A stretch of 64,000 nucleotides of DNA from Roseicyclus marinus. GTDB taxonomy: Bacteria > Pseudomonadota > Alphaproteobacteria > Rhodobacterales > Rhodobacteraceae. The first letter of the stretch is position 1. Every line of letters starts with the position of its first letter. Positions 27,611-35,340 of the stretch are shown here, piece after piece. The position numbers and the translations under genes were made by a program. The stretch is taken from assembly GCF_036322625.1 (NCBI RefSeq), contig NZ_AP027266.1:2731001-2795000 (forward strand), in the 5' to 3' direction. The notes under the pieces were generated by a model. The model saw only the letters and a program-made list of their open reading frames with translations, was not told the origin of the DNA and made no database searches.

Positions 27611-28480
27611 TCAGCCGCGTTCAGGCTCGTTTGTTGGCTCGACTGGGGTGACCGCAGGCCATGCGAGGCGCGTTGAAGCCGGCGCCGACGGGCGTTGGAT
27701 TTTTTCCATCAGGCGGCCGAGATGCGGGGGTTCGACCAAATCGAGCCGCCCCGAGCGGTCCTTTGCTGGAAAGCCCCACTGGTTCAGCGTCTGGCAGACA
27801 AAGGCCCGCTGAAGCTTGCCGTCGGCATCGGGAATGTCGGCCATGGTCACGACCTGATCGACGATGCCCGGTAATTCGAGCCCGGTTTTTGAGCCGTCGA
27901 TCTGCGGTTGAAAGACCTTGCGGTTAAAGTCGTCGAGTTTCTCGTCGAGGATGCCCACGAACCAGACATGCTTACCGCGCGTATGCTGGAGATGCGTAAG
28001 CCATGCGATCATTTCGCGGCCGTGCAAACCATAGGCGCCCCGGATGTCGGGCTTGCCGGTCTTTTCCGAGAAGGCTTCCGGTTGCCCGCGACACCATTGA
28101 AAGCAGAGACGCCCTGCCACGGTGATCGAGTCGATAAAGACCGCCAAGTATTTTTCGATCACAGTTGGGTCGCCGTACCGGCCGCAGACCTCATCGAAAT
28201 GTGCCTGGCTGTAAGGCTGGTCGTCGCGCAGCGCGGGGTTCGGCCCGCCGATGAACACTGCGAAATCGCGGCATTCCTTCCATGTGCGCGGCCGGAGCGT
28301 GTCGATCTCCAGACCTTCGACGGCAAGGTCGCCGGCTTCCAGGTCCAGAAACAGCGTGGTCGGGGCATCCAGCGTCCACAAAAGCGACGTTTTTCCGATA
28401 CCTGACCGACCAAAGATGACGCCCTTGATGCCCTTGCGCTGCGCAAGCCTTTCATCTGCACTGATGATGGGGAGGCTCAT
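27611..28480 (-). CDS. RecA-like phage ATPase (AAA_24 type)
   Basis: This 289-residue ATPase has Walker A GRSGIGKTSLL with Lys30. Walker B lies in LAVFIDSITVAG and a sensor region in HVWFVGILDEK. Phages use such Sak4-like single-strand annealing or recombination ATPases together with ssDNA-binding proteins. The context supports this, but direct evidence is only the motif set. The start overlaps the next gene's stop by 4 bp. Confidence 0.75.
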   Translation of the reverse strand: MSLPIISADERLAQRKGIKGVIFGRSGIGKTSLLWTLDAPTTLFLDLEAGDLAVEGLEIDTLRPRTWKECRDFAVFIGGPNPALRDDQPYSQAHFDEVCGRYGDPTVIEKYLAVFIDSITVAGRLCFQWCRGQPEAFSEKTGKPDIRGAYGLHGREMIAWLTHLQHTRGKHVWFVGILDEKLDDFNRKVFQPQIDGSKTGLELPGIVDQVVTMADIPDADGKLQRAFVCQTLNQWGFPAKDRSGRLDLVEPPHLGRLMEKIQRPSAPASTRLAWPAVTPVEPTNEPERG

Positions 28481-28776
28481 TTGCGCACTCCCTTGTTCAG
28501 CACCACGTCAGTGGCACGGTCAGTGCCACGGCATCCGGCTTCGCGCGCAAGAGTGTGCAGGCGCCGCAAAGCAGATGCCCGCCCGACTGCGGCGGAACTC
28601 TCGCTCTCGGCTGCAACGATTGCGAAGGCGATGTCATCGACCGTCGCATCCAGCAAAGCCAGTGGGGCGCGCTGCGGTTCACCCTTGCGCAATGGGAAAT
28701 TGATGGTCTCGGGAAGGTCTTCGAGGCTGTAACTCGCCTTGCGAAGACGGGTGATATCGTCCGGCTGTTCCGGCAT
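28477..28776 (-). CDS. Small hypothetical phage protein
   Basis: A 99-residue protein from MPEQPDDITRLRKASY; AAGGAG 7 nt upstream decides this start over a possible ATG at 28815 that would couple to the upstream gene as TGATG. It is helical and contains a Leu/Arg-rich C-terminus. No family was recognised. Confidence 0.55.
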   Translation of the reverse strand: MPEQPDDITRLRKASYSLEDLPETINFPLRKGEPQRAPLALLDATVDDIAFAIVAAESESSAAVGRASALRRLHTLAREAGCRGTDRATDVVLNKGVRK

Positions 28777-28814
28777 GGCCTTGCTCCTTGGGAAGATGAA
28801 ATCGAGGAGGCCCA

Positions 28815-29009
28815 TCACACGGCCTCGCTGGGGTCTGGCGCCGGCTCGCTGACGTAGATCGCCAGAAGCGGCGTCCCGTCGGCATGGGCGCCGGCGTCCT
28901 CGATCTGGTAATTGCGGTTGGGCTCGCAGACTTCGGTCAGTTCCCAGCGGCGAAAGAGCCCCGGGAGCCGACGGTAATTCTCGAGCGACAGATCGGCAGT
29001 GCTGTTCAT
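28815..29009 (-). CDS. Small hypothetical phage protein
   Basis: This 64-residue protein starts MNSTADLSLENYRRLPGLFRRW and ends in PAPDPSEAV. It lies in the same operon as its neighbours. No known domain was seen. Confidence 0.5.
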   Translation of the reverse strand: MNSTADLSLENYRRLPGLFRRWELTEVCEPNRNYQIEDAGAHADGTPLLAIYVSEPAPDPSEAV

Positions 29010-29093
29010 GCGTGTCTGCTTTCAGTTGGAGGGACGGCGCTCCGGGCGCTCAAAGAGAAAAAGCCGCCGGTGAGACAGGATCGGGACATGTGC

Positions 29094-29816
29094 TCAGGGG
29101 ATTTCCAAAAGCGCCTCGCGCAACTTGCGCAGTGCACGCTGGTAGCGTTTGCGGGCCGCTGCTTCTGTCAGGCCAAGCTCGGCACCCGCCTCAATTTGCG
29201 AGTAGCCTTCGATCGCCACACGGATCACCAGCAGCGCATCTGCGCCGAGCAACTTGTGCAGGTCGTTTGGAAACGCCGCGTCTTCAGCCAGAGGCTGGGG
29301 CCCGATGTCATCAGCTGTGAGCTCGTCAGGCTCCGTCCCACTGGACAGGTTGGCCCGCGCAATTTCCCGGTTGCTTGCCCGGATCATGTCGCGCTCGACA
29401 TTCTTCAACACGGTTGCCGCGATCCAATTGACGCGGCCCAGATCAAGCCCGCGCACCGCTTCAATGGTCCGCGCCAAGACATCAGAGGTGATCTCGTCTA
29501 TTGTGCCCAGCTTCCGCCCAATCGACCGCCGACGGATGGCGTCGAGCCCGGGCCAGAGCGCCAGCAGCAGCACTGTCAGTGCCGTGTCAGCGGTTGGGTC
29601 ATTAGCCTGGGCCGCTTGAATAAGCGCTGCGAGGATGCGGTTTTTCTTAGCCGCATTGCCCGTGTTGCAGTGCAGCGCATCGAGCGCAGCCGCGGGGTCG
29701 CGGTAGGGTTTCAGCGCGGCCTGGGAAACCCGTATGGCATCAAAGCCGCGCTGAAAACCGATCGTAGTCGAAGTAACCGTGAGCTGATCACGGATTTCGT
29801 GCCATGCGAGACACAT
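29094..29816 (-). CDS. Sigma-70-like phage regulatory protein
   Basis: This 240-residue protein ends in a region-4-like HTH (GYSQIEAGAELGLTEAAARKRYQRALRKL). The middle (WIAATVLKNVERDMIRASNRE) may be a region-2-like helix. Such sigma-like proteins often sit between early genes in alphaproteobacterial prophages. A stable hairpin (29818-29844) ends one base before the start codon and would bury the ribosome-binding site. A start further inside the frame is possible. Confidence 0.65.
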   Translation of the reverse strand: MCLAWHEIRDQLTVTSTTIGFQRGFDAIRVSQAALKPYRDPAAALDALHCNTGNAAKKNRILAALIQAAQANDPTADTALTVLLLALWPGLDAIRRRSIGRKLGTIDEITSDVLARTIEAVRGLDLGRVNWIAATVLKNVERDMIRASNREIARANLSSGTEPDELTADDIGPQPLAEDAAFPNDLHKLLGADALLVIRVAIEGYSQIEAGAELGLTEAAARKRYQRALRKLREALLEIP

Positions 29817-29817
29817 T

Positions 29818-29844
29818 GGACGCCTGCCTTACGGCCAGGCGTCC
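29818..29844. promoter_or_regulatory. Hairpin abutting the start codon of the sigma-like gene
   Basis: GGACGCCTG and CAGGCGTCC form a perfect 9-bp stem around a 9-nt loop. On the minus strand the stem ends one base before the ATG at 29816. On the plus strand a T5 run follows after 6 nt, so a plus-strand terminator is the alternative reading. Confidence 0.55.
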
Positions 29845-29923
29845 AGCGCCTTTTTATGGCCAGGTCAGGACGTCACGCGTCTCTGTGTTTTCGGGAAAGT
29901 TGGGAGCGCGCGTTGCCGCGCGT

Positions 29924-30163
29924 TCAGGCTTTTGTCTTCGCGTTCAGCGCACCGCAGTTGGGACAGGTCGCGTAGACCGGAAAGCCGACAACATAGTCGA
30001 GCGGCTTACGACGGATCCGCATCTGAGCGCCGTCGTCCTTACCAAGTAGGCGCTGGCAGTCCTGACAACGCCAGTCATGGCAAAATGCAGATTCGGCGCC
30101 GACACCTCGGTTGTGCCAATTATCTCCCGGGGCATGGTAACCCCGCCTAAAGTTCATGTTCAT
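29924..30163 (-). CDS. Com-like small zinc-finger protein
   Basis: About 79 residues from MNMNFRRGYHAPGDNW, with AGGAGG upstream of the ATG. Two Cys pairs (CQDCQRLLGK and CPNCG) form a zinc knuckle as in phage Mu Com, a translational activator. The C-terminus GALNAKTKA is basic. It may bind RNA; the nearby hairpin at the sigma-like start could be a target (inference). Confidence 0.6.
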   Translation of the reverse strand: MNMNFRRGYHAPGDNWHNRGVGAESAFCHDWRCQDCQRLLGKDDGAQMRIRRKPLDYVVGFPVYATCPNCGALNAKTKA

Positions 30164-30275
30164 CAAGGGGCCTCCTTTTCGAGCCGGTTCACTTGGACAA
30201 GCGGTCGGGATCGGAGCCACGCTACACGCAGCTCCGTTTGGATCATCTCTGGTGGCGCATCGCCTCAGAGAGCGC

Positions 30276-30794
30276 TTAAGGGGTAGTGCTCACTTTCACG
30301 CGGGATGTGCGACGTCTTCCGCCGCCCGGCATGGCGGCCGCCTTGCGTTTGCGTTTACGCTCTTCACGTTCGGCGATGAAATCAGGCGCGATTTCGGCAA
30401 GGCGGTTAACAAGACCGGACAAATCGTACCGATTGTTCTCGCGCCCCCCGCTATCACCATAGTAAGCCACGCGGGCTAGAAGACCCGCCTCCTCCATTTG
30501 CTTAATATATCGCTGGATCTGCCTCTCGCTGATGCCGAGGCGGTCGGACAGCTCCGCTTTGCTCGGATAGGGCGCGCGACTGGCATCCCACCAATGTTCG
30601 ACGATCTGCAGCAAAACTGCGAGTTGCGACGGGTTCAGGCCCAATCGCCGCTGTGCGCGCAACAAAATTGATGGCACTGGACAATAACCAATCTTCGCCA
30701 CGTTCGCACCCCAACGGGCAGCAATCGACTTGGATCCTTTCCCAGGAACAGCCGAGACCTCACCATCAGTGTTTTCTTGATTCTGCTCTGACAT
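30276..30794 (-). CDS. Winged-HTH replication/transcription regulator
   Basis: This 172-residue protein starts MSEQNQENTDGEVS with AGGAG upstream. The core LGLNPSQLAVLLQIVEHWWD followed by SKAELSDRLGISERQIQRYI is a helix-turn-helix like that of phage replication-control proteins. The C-terminus is very basic (EERKRKRKAAAMPGGGRRR). It is the first gene of the leftward early region and lies below a cluster of repeats at 30857-30898, so autoregulation is likely. Confidence 0.75.
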   Translation of the reverse strand: MSEQNQENTDGEVSAVPGKGSKSIAARWGANVAKIGYCPVPSILLRAQRRLGLNPSQLAVLLQIVEHWWDASRAPYPSKAELSDRLGISERQIQRYIKQMEEAGLLARVAYYGDSGGRENNRYDLSGLVNRLAEIAPDFIAEREERKRKRKAAAMPGGGRRRTSRVKVSTTP

Positions 30795-31151
30795 TTGTGC
30801 TCTCCTTGTCGAGGAAAATGAGGGACGCGGCGCCCGCCCACAAGAGGGGGGTGTGCAGTCATTCATGACTAGAGGGCTATAGACGTTGACGGCTATAGGG
30901 AAAAGTCGCACATGTCTCCTGAAGTAACATGAAGTTATGCAGACGAACGGAAAGGTAAATAAACAGTAGAATTACCCATAGACGAATCTGACCAGTGGTA
31001 TGCAGCTTCGCCAGAATTTTTTTGACGATGGAAAGCGGAACCTGATGCCGTGAATGGCGCACAGAGTCCCGATTTGTCCCATTTTGTTTGTTTGGCTGGC
31101 TTTTCCTCTTCAGACGCTGCTCGCTTCGAGTGGTGGAGAGGCAAAACCGAG
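30795..31151. other. Divergent control region of the element
   Basis: About 357 bp without a credible gene. It separates the leftward early genes from the rightward integration module and is locally AT-richer. Operator-like repeats lie at 30857-30898. Promoters for both directions are expected here. Confidence 0.5.
30857..30898. promoter_or_regulatory. Candidate operator cluster
   Basis: AGTCAT-TC-ATGACT is a perfect dyad at 30857-30870. GGCTATAG is directly repeated at 30875-30882 and 30891-30898, a 16-bp period. The set lies about 60-100 bp before the HTH gene start at 30794. Confidence 0.5.
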
Positions 31152-31355
31152 ATGCAAAGACCCAACCCCCTGCACCCCGACCGGATGACAGCGCATGAGC
31201 GCCGCACCGAGCTCTATGGCCTGTTGGCCACCGCCGTGGCGCGCCTCGCCGGCCGCGATTGCGACCATCCATCCCAAAATACTGGAGACGGTTCGCTACA
31301 CTTCGCGGGCCAACAGAGCGGTACTGCAACTCCGACTCAGAGGAGATCTGCATGA
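31152..31355 (+). CDS. Small protein of the recombinase module
   Basis: This 67-residue protein starts MQRPNPLHPDRMTAHERRTE and ends in GTATPTQRRSA. Similar short ORFs recur just before DUF2924 and serine recombinase genes in Rhodobacterales. The stop overlaps the DUF2924 start as ATGA. Function unknown. Confidence 0.65.
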   Translation: MQRPNPLHPDRMTAHERRTELYGLLATAVARLAGRDCDHPSQNTGDGSLHFAGQQSGTATPTQRRSA

Positions 31356-31807
31356 CCACAGATGAACCCATCTTGGCGCGTCTGGCCGCTTTGAAGGCCA
31401 TGTCTGTCAATGAGCTAAAGGCTGAATGGCAGGCGCTCTACGATGCGCCAGCGCCGAACAATAGCCGTACGTTTCTGGAAAGCCGTCTGGCCTATCGCAT
31501 CCAGGAACTGACCTATGGCGGCCCCGACAGGCAAACGCGCCGCTTGCTGGACCTTCTGGCCGACGAAGTCGAGGGCACGCTGACGCGCAAAGCGCAGATT
31601 GCCGATCCCCGAAACCCCGTGGTGGGCACCAAGCTCATCCGCGAATGGAATGGCGTCGCCCACACGGTTACCGTTCTCAGGGAGGGCTTCGACTGGGATG
31701 GTCGGCGCTACAAGTCGCTGTCTGCGGTGGCGCGAGCCATCACGGGCACGCGCTGGAACGGCTATCGGTTCTTTGGGCTACGGGCCGCCACGCGAGGTGA
31801 GGCATGA
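31352..31807 (+). CDS. DUF2924 protein
   Basis: This 151-residue protein starts MTTDEPILARLAALKAMS, with AGGAG upstream. The helical N-terminal half contains LKAEWQALYDAPAP and the C-terminal half ends in a small DNA-binding-like fold (DGRRYKSLSAVARAITG). DUF2924 proteins accompany serine recombinases in alphaproteobacterial elements and may assist integration or excision. It overlaps the recombinase gene by 4 bp. Confidence 0.85.
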   Translation: MTTDEPILARLAALKAMSVNELKAEWQALYDAPAPNNSRTFLESRLAYRIQELTYGGPDRQTRRLLDLLADEVEGTLTRKAQIADPRNPVVGTKLIREWNGVAHTVTVLREGFDWDGRRYKSLSAVARAITGTRWNGYRFFGLRAATRGEA

Positions 31808-33126
31808 AAGACGTGGCCGCAAAACCCGCCCGACGCCTTCGCTGTGCCATCTACACCCGCAAATCGAGCGAAGAAGGGCTCGATCAGGAGTTCAACAGCC
31901 TCCACGCCCAGCGGGAGGCATGCGAGGCTTACATCGCCAGCCAGAAGTCTGAAGGCTGGGCGCTGGTGCGCGATCAGTATGACGATGGTGGCATCTCGGG
32001 CGGCACACTAGAGCGCCCTGCCCTGCAACGACTTCTCGCCGACATTGAGGACGGGCTGGTTGATGTGGTTGTTGTTTACAAGATCGACCGTCTCAGCCGC
32101 TCACTGATGGACTTTTCCAAGCTGGTCGAAGTCTTCGACAGGAACAGCGTGACTTTTGTTTCCGTCACCCAGTCCTTCAACACGACCACATCGATGGGGC
32201 GATTGACGCTGAACATCTTGCTCAGCTTCGCCCAGTTCGAGCGTGAAGTCACCGCAGAGCGCATCCGCGACAAGGTGAAGGCCTCGCGCATGAAGGGGAT
32301 GTGGATGGGCGGGCCGGTGCCATTTGGCTATGATGTCCGCGACCGCAAATTGGTGGTGAACCCAGATGAGGCCGCAAAGGTCCGTATGGTGTTCGAGCGT
32401 TTCGTCGAGGTCGGATCAGCCACGGTGCTGGCGCGGGACCTTCGCCGCGATGGCTTTCGCAATAAGCAAGGCACACTCATCAACAAGGGCTACCTCTATC
32501 GCCTGCTGAACAACCGCGTGTATCGGGGCGAAGCTGTGCATAAGGGCGTGGCATATCCCGGTGAGCACGAGGCCATCGTCGATGCGCGGCTATGGGATCA
32601 GGTTCATGACATTATGGGCGAAAGCCCACGCAAGCGGGCCAATAACAGCCGGACACAAACGCCAGCGCTGCTGAAGGGCTTGCTGTTCACTGCCACTGGC
32701 GCGGCAATGACCCCATCCAGCACCAAGAAGGCTACGCGCCGGTATCGCTACTACGTGTCTATGGACCTTCTGAAGAACCGTGAAACGCCTGAGGACGGCA
32801 TCCCGCGGAGATTGCCGGCCGACACTGCTGAGACCGCCGTAATCACGGAAATTCGCCGTGTCCTGCGCACGCCGGAAACAACGGCACAGGTCATTGCCGC
32901 GCTCGACCGCGAGGACATCCCTGAAGCGGATGCCATTGACGCGCTGCAGCAGTTTCCCAAGCTTTGGGATCAGCTCTTTCCGGGCGAACAGGCCCGGATC
33001 ATTCAGCTGCTCGTTCGGCGCGTCACAGTGACTGATGAAGGCCTCGTCATTGACCTGCGCACCGATGGGATAGCCGGTGTCATGCGGGAGATGATGACCC
33101 CACGCCCGCTTGAGGCCGCGGAATAA
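31804..33126 (+). CDS. Large serine recombinase (integrase)
   Basis: This 440-residue protein has an N-terminal resolvase domain with catalytic Ser21 in YTRKSSE, VYKIDRLSRSLMDF, and the E-helix region SFAQFEREVTAERIRDK. A recombinase domain follows (GPVPFGYDVRDRKLVVNPDE). The usual four-Cys zinc ribbon is absent; the equivalent region reads LLKGLLFTATGAAMTPS. It should integrate the element at an att site near the right end. The stop shares its last base with the next start (TAATG). Confidence 0.92.
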   Translation: MKDVAAKPARRLRCAIYTRKSSEEGLDQEFNSLHAQREACEAYIASQKSEGWALVRDQYDDGGISGGTLERPALQRLLADIEDGLVDVVVVYKIDRLSRSLMDFSKLVEVFDRNSVTFVSVTQSFNTTTSMGRLTLNILLSFAQFEREVTAERIRDKVKASRMKGMWMGGPVPFGYDVRDRKLVVNPDEAAKVRMVFERFVEVGSATVLARDLRRDGFRNKQGTLINKGYLYRLLNNRVYRGEAVHKGVAYPGEHEAIVDARLWDQVHDIMGESPRKRANNSRTQTPALLKGLLFTATGAAMTPSSTKKATRRYRYYVSMDLLKNRETPEDGIPRRLPADTAETAVITEIRRVLRTPETTAQVIAALDREDIPEADAIDALQQFPKLWDQLFPGEQARIIQLLVRRVTVTDEGLVIDLRTDGIAGVMREMMTPRPLEAAE

Positions 33127-33515
33127 TGGCCGCGCCCGACACCATCCAGGTTTTTGTGCCCCTCAAAATGCGCAAGAAAAACGGGCGGCCTAAGATCCTG
33201 CCGCCTGCCGACTACCTGCCCAGCGAGGATAACACCCAAGACCCACACATCCTGCGCGCCATCGGCCGCGCCTGGGCCTGGCGGCGGAGAATGGAGGCCG
33301 GCGAATTCGGCACCGTGCGCGACCTGGCAATCGCCGTGAACCTCGCAGAACGTCATGTCAGCAGGCAGTTGCGGTTGGCGTATCTGGCCCCTGAGGTGCT
33401 GAAACGGCTGGTGTTTGGGCGGGAGGTCACGGCCGTTACGGTTATGCAATTGTCGGAGTGCGCAGGATTGCCGTGGCCAGATCAGGCGCGGGTGGTGTTC
33501 GGGACAACCAAATAA
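33126..33515 (+). CDS. HTH companion protein of the serine recombinase
   Basis: This 129-residue protein carries a central HTH: FGTVRDLAIAVNLAERHVSR then LRLAYLAPEVLKRLVFG. The fold resembles ParB-like or excisionase-like helices. It is coupled to the recombinase gene, so a recombination-directionality role is possible but unproven. A broken second copy lies at 48246-48502. It is the last gene of the element on this side. Confidence 0.78.
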   Translation: MAAPDTIQVFVPLKMRKKNGRPKILPPADYLPSEDNTQDPHILRAIGRAWAWRRRMEAGEFGTVRDLAIAVNLAERHVSRQLRLAYLAPEVLKRLVFGREVTAVTVMQLSECAGLPWPDQARVVFGTTK

Positions 33516-33644
33516 CGCGATCGGCCCATAGCGGCCGGTCAGCGAAATTCGCAGTCTTCACCGGAGCGGTCATTCGATGAGCTCGAAAATCATGGTTAAA
33601 AAACAGCCTCCGGTTCGCTCTGACCGCCGTTGTAGAATTTAGGT

Positions 33645-34418
33645 TCAGATGATCTCATTCTCGGGCAGAAATCGTTGGGTAAGGACGGTTTCCTGCAACA
33701 GCATCAGACGATGGGCATTCTTCATGTGCGAAGAAAGGATCTGCCGCGCTGCATCCTCATCCCCTGCGCGCATAGCCGCTACTAGGCGCGACTGATATTC
33801 GCGCCCAGTTGACCAGAGCTCCCGGTTGGGCTGGGCGTAGAGACGGCGGGAAACCGTGATTTCGGCCAGCATGTTGGCGGTGAACCGGATCAGAAACCGT
33901 AGGAGCGGATTGCCAGACATTTCAGCCAGCAGGGCATGGAAGCGCAGCGACGAGATATGCTGTTCGCGCTCTTCTTCTGGCGTGCGCGCAGGTTCCGAAT
34001 ACGAGGTCATAACATCTTCCAGCGCCGCAAGCTGGGTCTCGGTCAACCGCCCCGCCAGCCTGGCGGCCAGTTCCGGCTCAAGTGCCTCGCGTATCTGGTA
34101 GATGTCGTCGATCGTCAGATGCTGGAAGAAGAAGTAGTTGCCCAGAAGCGCTGTTGCCCGCTCTTCCGAAACCTGATGGACGAACACGCCACCACCCGGC
34201 CCGGTGCGCGACTTGACCAGCCCCTGCGCTTCCAGAATGCGGATCGCTTCGCGGATCGTGCCTTTGGCCATCCCGAACCGCGCGATCAGCTCCAGTTCCG
34301 ACGGCAGACGATGACCGGGCTCCCAGCCGTTCGCCATCACCCAGGACTTGATTTCCTCGGCAACCTGTTGTGGTCGCGATAGGCGTTCAGAACTCTCCGG
34401 GGTGGTGGCAGGCGGCAA
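33645..34418 (-). CDS. GntR-family regulator (FadR/FCD type)
   Basis: About 257 residues from a TTG start; AAGGAG lies 6 nt upstream, and the usual ATG further upstream would lie deep in the ABC gene. The N-terminal winged HTH reads LPSELELIARFGMAKGTIREAIRILEAQG. The C-terminal FCD domain has IYQIREALEPELAARLAG and FHALLAEMSGNP with metal or ligand His residues. It overlaps the end of the importer ATPase gene by 32 bp and is likely the local regulator. Its operator may be the repeat pair at 39874-39913. Confidence 0.87.
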   Translation of the reverse strand: MPPATTPESSERLSRPQQVAEEIKSWVMANGWEPGHRLPSELELIARFGMAKGTIREAIRILEAQGLVKSRTGPGGGVFVHQVSEERATALLGNYFFFQHLTIDDIYQIREALEPELAARLAGRLTETQLAALEDVMTSYSEPARTPEEEREQHISSLRFHALLAEMSGNPLLRFLIRFTANMLAEITVSRRLYAQPNRELWSTGREYQSRLVAAMRAGDEDAARQILSSHMKNAHRLMLLQETVLTQRFLPENEII

Positions 34419-35340
34419 ACTGGTCTCCTTCGATCCGCCGCAGTTTTGGCACTTCGGCGCGGCATATATCGGACACGCGCGGGCATCGCCCTGCAAACGC
34501 GCAGCCCGAGGGCGGGTTCAGCGGATCGGGCAATTCGCCTGACTGCGCCCCACCGAGGGGACGGCCGACGACAGGTGCCGAGTCCGCCAAGAGCTTCGTA
34601 TAGGGATGGCGCGGGGCCGCAAAGACTTTTTCGGCGGGGCCGGTCTCAACCAATGACCCGAAATAGAGCACGGCTATCCGGTCGCTGACGGCCTCGACCA
34701 CAGCCAGATCGTGGCTGATGAACAGATAGGTCAGGTTCAGCCGTGCCTTGAGCTCGGCCAGCAGGTTCAACACCTGCGCCTGCACCGAGACATCCAGCGC
34801 CGAGACGGGCTCGTCCAGGATCAGGATGCGCGGGCTGGCTGCAAGCGCCCGGGCTATGCCAATGCGCTGCGCCTGCCCGCCGGAAAACTCATGCGGGTAG
34901 CGCGACAGGAATTCGGGGCGAAGGTTCACCGCCTCGAACAACTCGGCAATCCGCGTGTCCAGCGCCGGCCCATGCAGCCCGTGCAGGTTGCGCAAAGGGG
35001 CCTCGATGATCTGCCGGATCGTCTTGCGCGGGTTCAGGCTGGAGACCGGATCCTGAAACACATACTGGATCAGCCGGCCAAAGGCGGCGGGGTCGGCGCG
35101 GTCTAGCGCGCGGCCCTCGATCTCGATCTGGCCCGATGTGGGTGGCAGCAGGCCGACCAGCATCCGCGCCAGTGTGGACTTGCCGCAACCGGATTCGCCG
35201 ACGATCCCCAACGTCTCGCCCGCGCGGACCTCGAAGCTCATGGGGTTCACGGCATGGACGCGGGCCTTGGGCGGGCCGAACAGGCGCTTGCCGATCGCGA
35301 AGGTCCGGGTCAGATCGGTGATCTTCAGGGCAGCGGTCAT
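34387..35340 (-). CDS. Dipeptide/oligopeptide ABC transporter ATPase (DppF/OppF type)
   Basis: This 317-residue ATPase has Walker [15 protein letters not shown] near residue 43, signature [17 protein letters not shown] and Walker [15 protein letters not shown]. The C-terminus holds the oligopeptide-transporter extension with [15 protein letters not shown]. It overlaps the fused permease-ATPase gene by 4 bp. It completes a five-component importer encoded in four genes. Confidence 0.93.
   Translation of the reverse strand: MTAALKITDLTRTFAIGKRLFGPPKARVHAVNPMSFEVRAGETLGIVGESGCGKSTLARMLVGLLPPTSGQIEIEGRALDRADPAAFGRLIQYVFQDPVSSLNPRKTIRQIIEAPLRNLHGLHGPALDTRIAELFEAVNLRPEFLSRYPHEFSGGQAQRIGIARALAASPRILILDEPVSALDVSVQAQVLNLLAELKARLNLTYLFISHDLAVVEAVSDRIAVLYFGSLVETGPAEKVFAAPRHPYTKLLADSAPVVGRPLGGAQSGELPDPLNPPSGCAFAGRCPRVSDICRAEVPKLRRIEGDQFAACHHPGEF

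Larger units (their letters stand above)
20237..33515. mobile_element. Phage-like integrative element or prophage remnant (replication and integration modules only)
   Basis: Fourteen minus-strand genes (20237-30794) form tight early-type operons with RuvC-like, primase-helicase, PD-(D/E)XK, DEAD/DEAH and RecA-like proteins. A divergent four-gene integration module ends at 33515 with a serine recombinase and an HTH companion. No terminase, portal, capsid, tail or lysis gene is present. The left end is cut off at the broken IS5 transposase gene. The right end must lie between 33515 and about 33640. Attachment sites were not found by eye. Confidence 0.75.
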
